From: Rhodamnia argentea
Lineage: Eukaryota > Streptophyta > Magnoliopsida > Myrtales > Myrtaceae
Direction: 5' to 3'
Length of the DNA stretch: 64,000 bases
Assembly: GCF_020921035.1 (NCBI RefSeq)
Contig: NC_063155.1
Location: 31,613,294 to 31,677,293 of the forward strand
Made by a program: the position numbers and the translations under genes
Notes under the pieces: model-generated
What the model saw: only the letters and a program-made list of their open reading frames with translations
What the model was told of the DNA's origin: nothing
The model's database searches: none
Part shown: one piece after another, positions 62,851 through 64,000 of the stretch
Layout of the letters: each line of letters opens with the position of its first letter
Position numbering within the stretch: position 1 is the first letter of the stretch

Positions 62851-62905
62851 ACTGGTAAAGAGAGCGACGAACACAAAAGCCGGCATCGCGGATCACTGAT
62901 CCGTC

Positions 62906-63580
62906 ATGGATTCAGCATCCGGTGCCGGAGCATCGCCACCCGACCCGCACAGCGTCCTAGTAGTCCCCACAACCTCGATGACCCCTGAAACCATTCCAGG
63001 ACCGTCGTCGCAGCCGCCGCCGTCAGCAGCCGCATCACAACCTAGCAGGTACGAGTCGCAGAAGCGGAGAGACTGGAACTCCTTCTTGCAGTACCTCAAG
63101 AACCACAAGCCTCCGCTAACACTGGCCCGATGCAGCGGGGCCCACGTGCTGGAGTTCCTCAAGTACTTGGACCAGTTCGGCAAGACCAAGGTCCACGTCA
63201 ACGGCTGCCCCTTCTTCGGCAGCCCCAACCCGCCTGGCCCCTGCGCCTGCCCTCTCAAGCAGGCCTGGGGCAGCCTCGACGCCCTCATTGGTCGCCTCCG
63301 GGCTGCCTTCGAGGAGAACGGCGGGCGGCCCGAGTCAAACCCTTTCGCCGCGAGGGCGGTCCGGATATACTTGAGGGAGGTCAGGGAAGGCCAGGCCAAG
63401 GCTAGAGGGATTCCCTATGAGAAGAAGAAGCGGAAACGGCCCGCAGTTGCTGCAGTGGCAGTGGCGAAGGTCACGGCGGGGGGTGATCAGGTAGGAAGTA
63501 GTGGAGGGAGAAGCAAAATGACCAACAACAATTCAGTGGCCGATGATCATGGTGGTGCTGGTGCTGGTGCGATATTATGA
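62906..63580 (+). CDS. LSH: ALOG-domain (LSH family) transcription regulator
   Basis: Intronless 224-aa gene. The N-terminal 45 residues are Ser/Pro/Ala-rich. The ALOG domain spans about 46-173: [20 protein letters not shown], a DNA-binding helical unit, then a zinc-ribbon insert (C101, C113, C115 with CPFFG and [17 protein letters not shown]), and [22 protein letters not shown]. Right after it is a basic nuclear signal (KKKRKR, 173-178). The tail is Gly/Ala-rich. The domain derives from recombinases of Dirs1-like elements and binds DNA. LSH proteins set light responses and organ boundaries. Arabidopsis LSH5 sits next to Rab3GAP in memory, so LSH5 is a candidate; LSH9 is near MRH1. I do not assign the member. 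The coding region is unusually GC-rich relative to its surroundings. Confidence 0.95.
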   Translation: MDSASGAGASPPDPHSVLVVPTTSMTPETIPGPSSQPPPSAAASQPSRYESQKRRDWNSFLQYLKNHKPPLTLARCSGAHVLEFLKYLDQFGKTKVHVNGCPFFGSPNPPGPCACPLKQAWGSLDALIGRLRAAFEENGGRPESNPFAARAVRIYLREVREGQAKARGIPYEKKKRKRPAVAAVAVAKVTAGGDQVGSSGGRSKMTNNNSVADDHGGAGAGAIL

Positions 63581-64000
63581 CTTGTTAGCGTTAGGGGATG
63601 GCACCTGTGGATCATTTGGCATCGCTCCAAGATTAGAGTAGTGCTGCGGATCATTCCTTCAGTAAGATTAATTACCCTTTTACTCCTGAAAACGAGCTCA
63701 TTCAATTTCTGGTTTAAGTTTTCCTCACTTCTCAAGGTTTCGGAGGTCAGATCACAGTCCAATAGTCTTGTTAGTGTCCGATGCATTTAGATCCGTTGAA
63801 CAATCCAACTTGAAAAACATGTAAGGCAAGTAAGTTCTAACGTTTCATCTTCCAAGGCACCAACACGGGTTAAGTCGTGCCAGTTCAGCCATCCGTCATC
63901 GATCTGGTTTTGCTTGATCTTTTCATGAGACGTAGTTGAACAGGTGACCAAGAACCCTAACGCTGAATTTTGGCGTCTCTCGTTACTTACTCTCTCTCTC
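63581..64000. other. 3' flank of the ALOG gene
   Basis: Holds the presumed 3'UTR of the ALOG gene and AT-rich sequence to the window end, which finishes in a CT repeat. No gene seen. Confidence 0.55.

Larger units (their letters stand above)
58622..62905. other. Intergenic region between Rab3GAP and the ALOG gene
   Basis: About 4.3 kb. It starts with the Rab3GAP 3'UTR, a tandem duplication (58924-59080) and, at 60445-60540, a plastid-like 16S fragment. The last part is the ALOG promoter. Frames at 59803-60081, 61656-61907 and 61777-62058 are not family-like. Confidence 0.55.

Noticed and set aside
1-64000. tRNA genes, CRISPR arrays, bacterial operons
   Set aside because: No cloverleaf with a clear anticodon arm or spaced repeats was seen, and the window is plant nuclear DNA.

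Overview
This is a plant nuclear window: spliced genes with GT-AG introns, AT-rich introns, and plant families such as ALOG, GRAS, plastid PPR and an LRR pseudokinase. Gene content fits a rosid eudicot. The style of the short transposons (AT-rich, often with a GC-rich core) suggests a woody species, perhaps Myrtaceae/Eucalyptus, but that is a guess.

Layout. 0-6.2 kb: no supported gene. 6.2-7.35 kb (-): SGF11, the zinc-finger subunit of the SAGA deubiquitinase module. 8.5-9.8 kb: transposon cluster. 11.1 kb (+): a small one-pass membrane protein. 12.4-13.8 kb (-): a decayed farnesol kinase (FOLK). 14.8-17.0 kb (+): a plastid-type PPR-like protein of the At2g30100 type. 18.0-22.2 kb (-): an LRR receptor-like pseudokinase of the MRH1/MDIS1 type, nine exons. 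25.7-27.3 kb (-): a single-exon GRAS regulator. 29.5-33.0 kb (+): a ubiquitin-like/LRR protein, ten exons. 33.8-34.8 kb: a hAT-like insertion. 35.3-41.3 kb (-): ubiquitin-activating enzyme E1, six coding exons and a 5'UTR intron. 42.8-44.8 kb: MITE cluster. 45.7-58.6 kb (+): Rab3GAP catalytic subunit, 22 exons. 60.45-60.54 kb: a degraded fragment resembling the 3' end of plastid 16S rRNA. 62.9-63.6 kb (+): an ALOG/LSH transcription regulator.

The genes are not an operon-like system. The order does recall Arabidopsis segments, from memory: LSH5, Rab3GAP, FOLK, At5g58570, SGF11 on chromosome 5; At2g30100, At2g30105, UBA1 on chromosome 2; LSH9 and MRH1 on chromosome 4. The window may therefore keep an ancestral order that Arabidopsis split after genome duplications. 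Three genes touch ubiquitin (E1, UBL-LRR, SGF11), probably by chance.

Exon boundaries were read by hand from splice signals, reading-frame continuity and family resemblance. I found no tRNA gene, CRISPR array or clearly novel multi-gene system. The most notable points are the FOLK relic, the pseudokinase changes, the organelle rRNA fragment and the MITEs with GC-rich cores.
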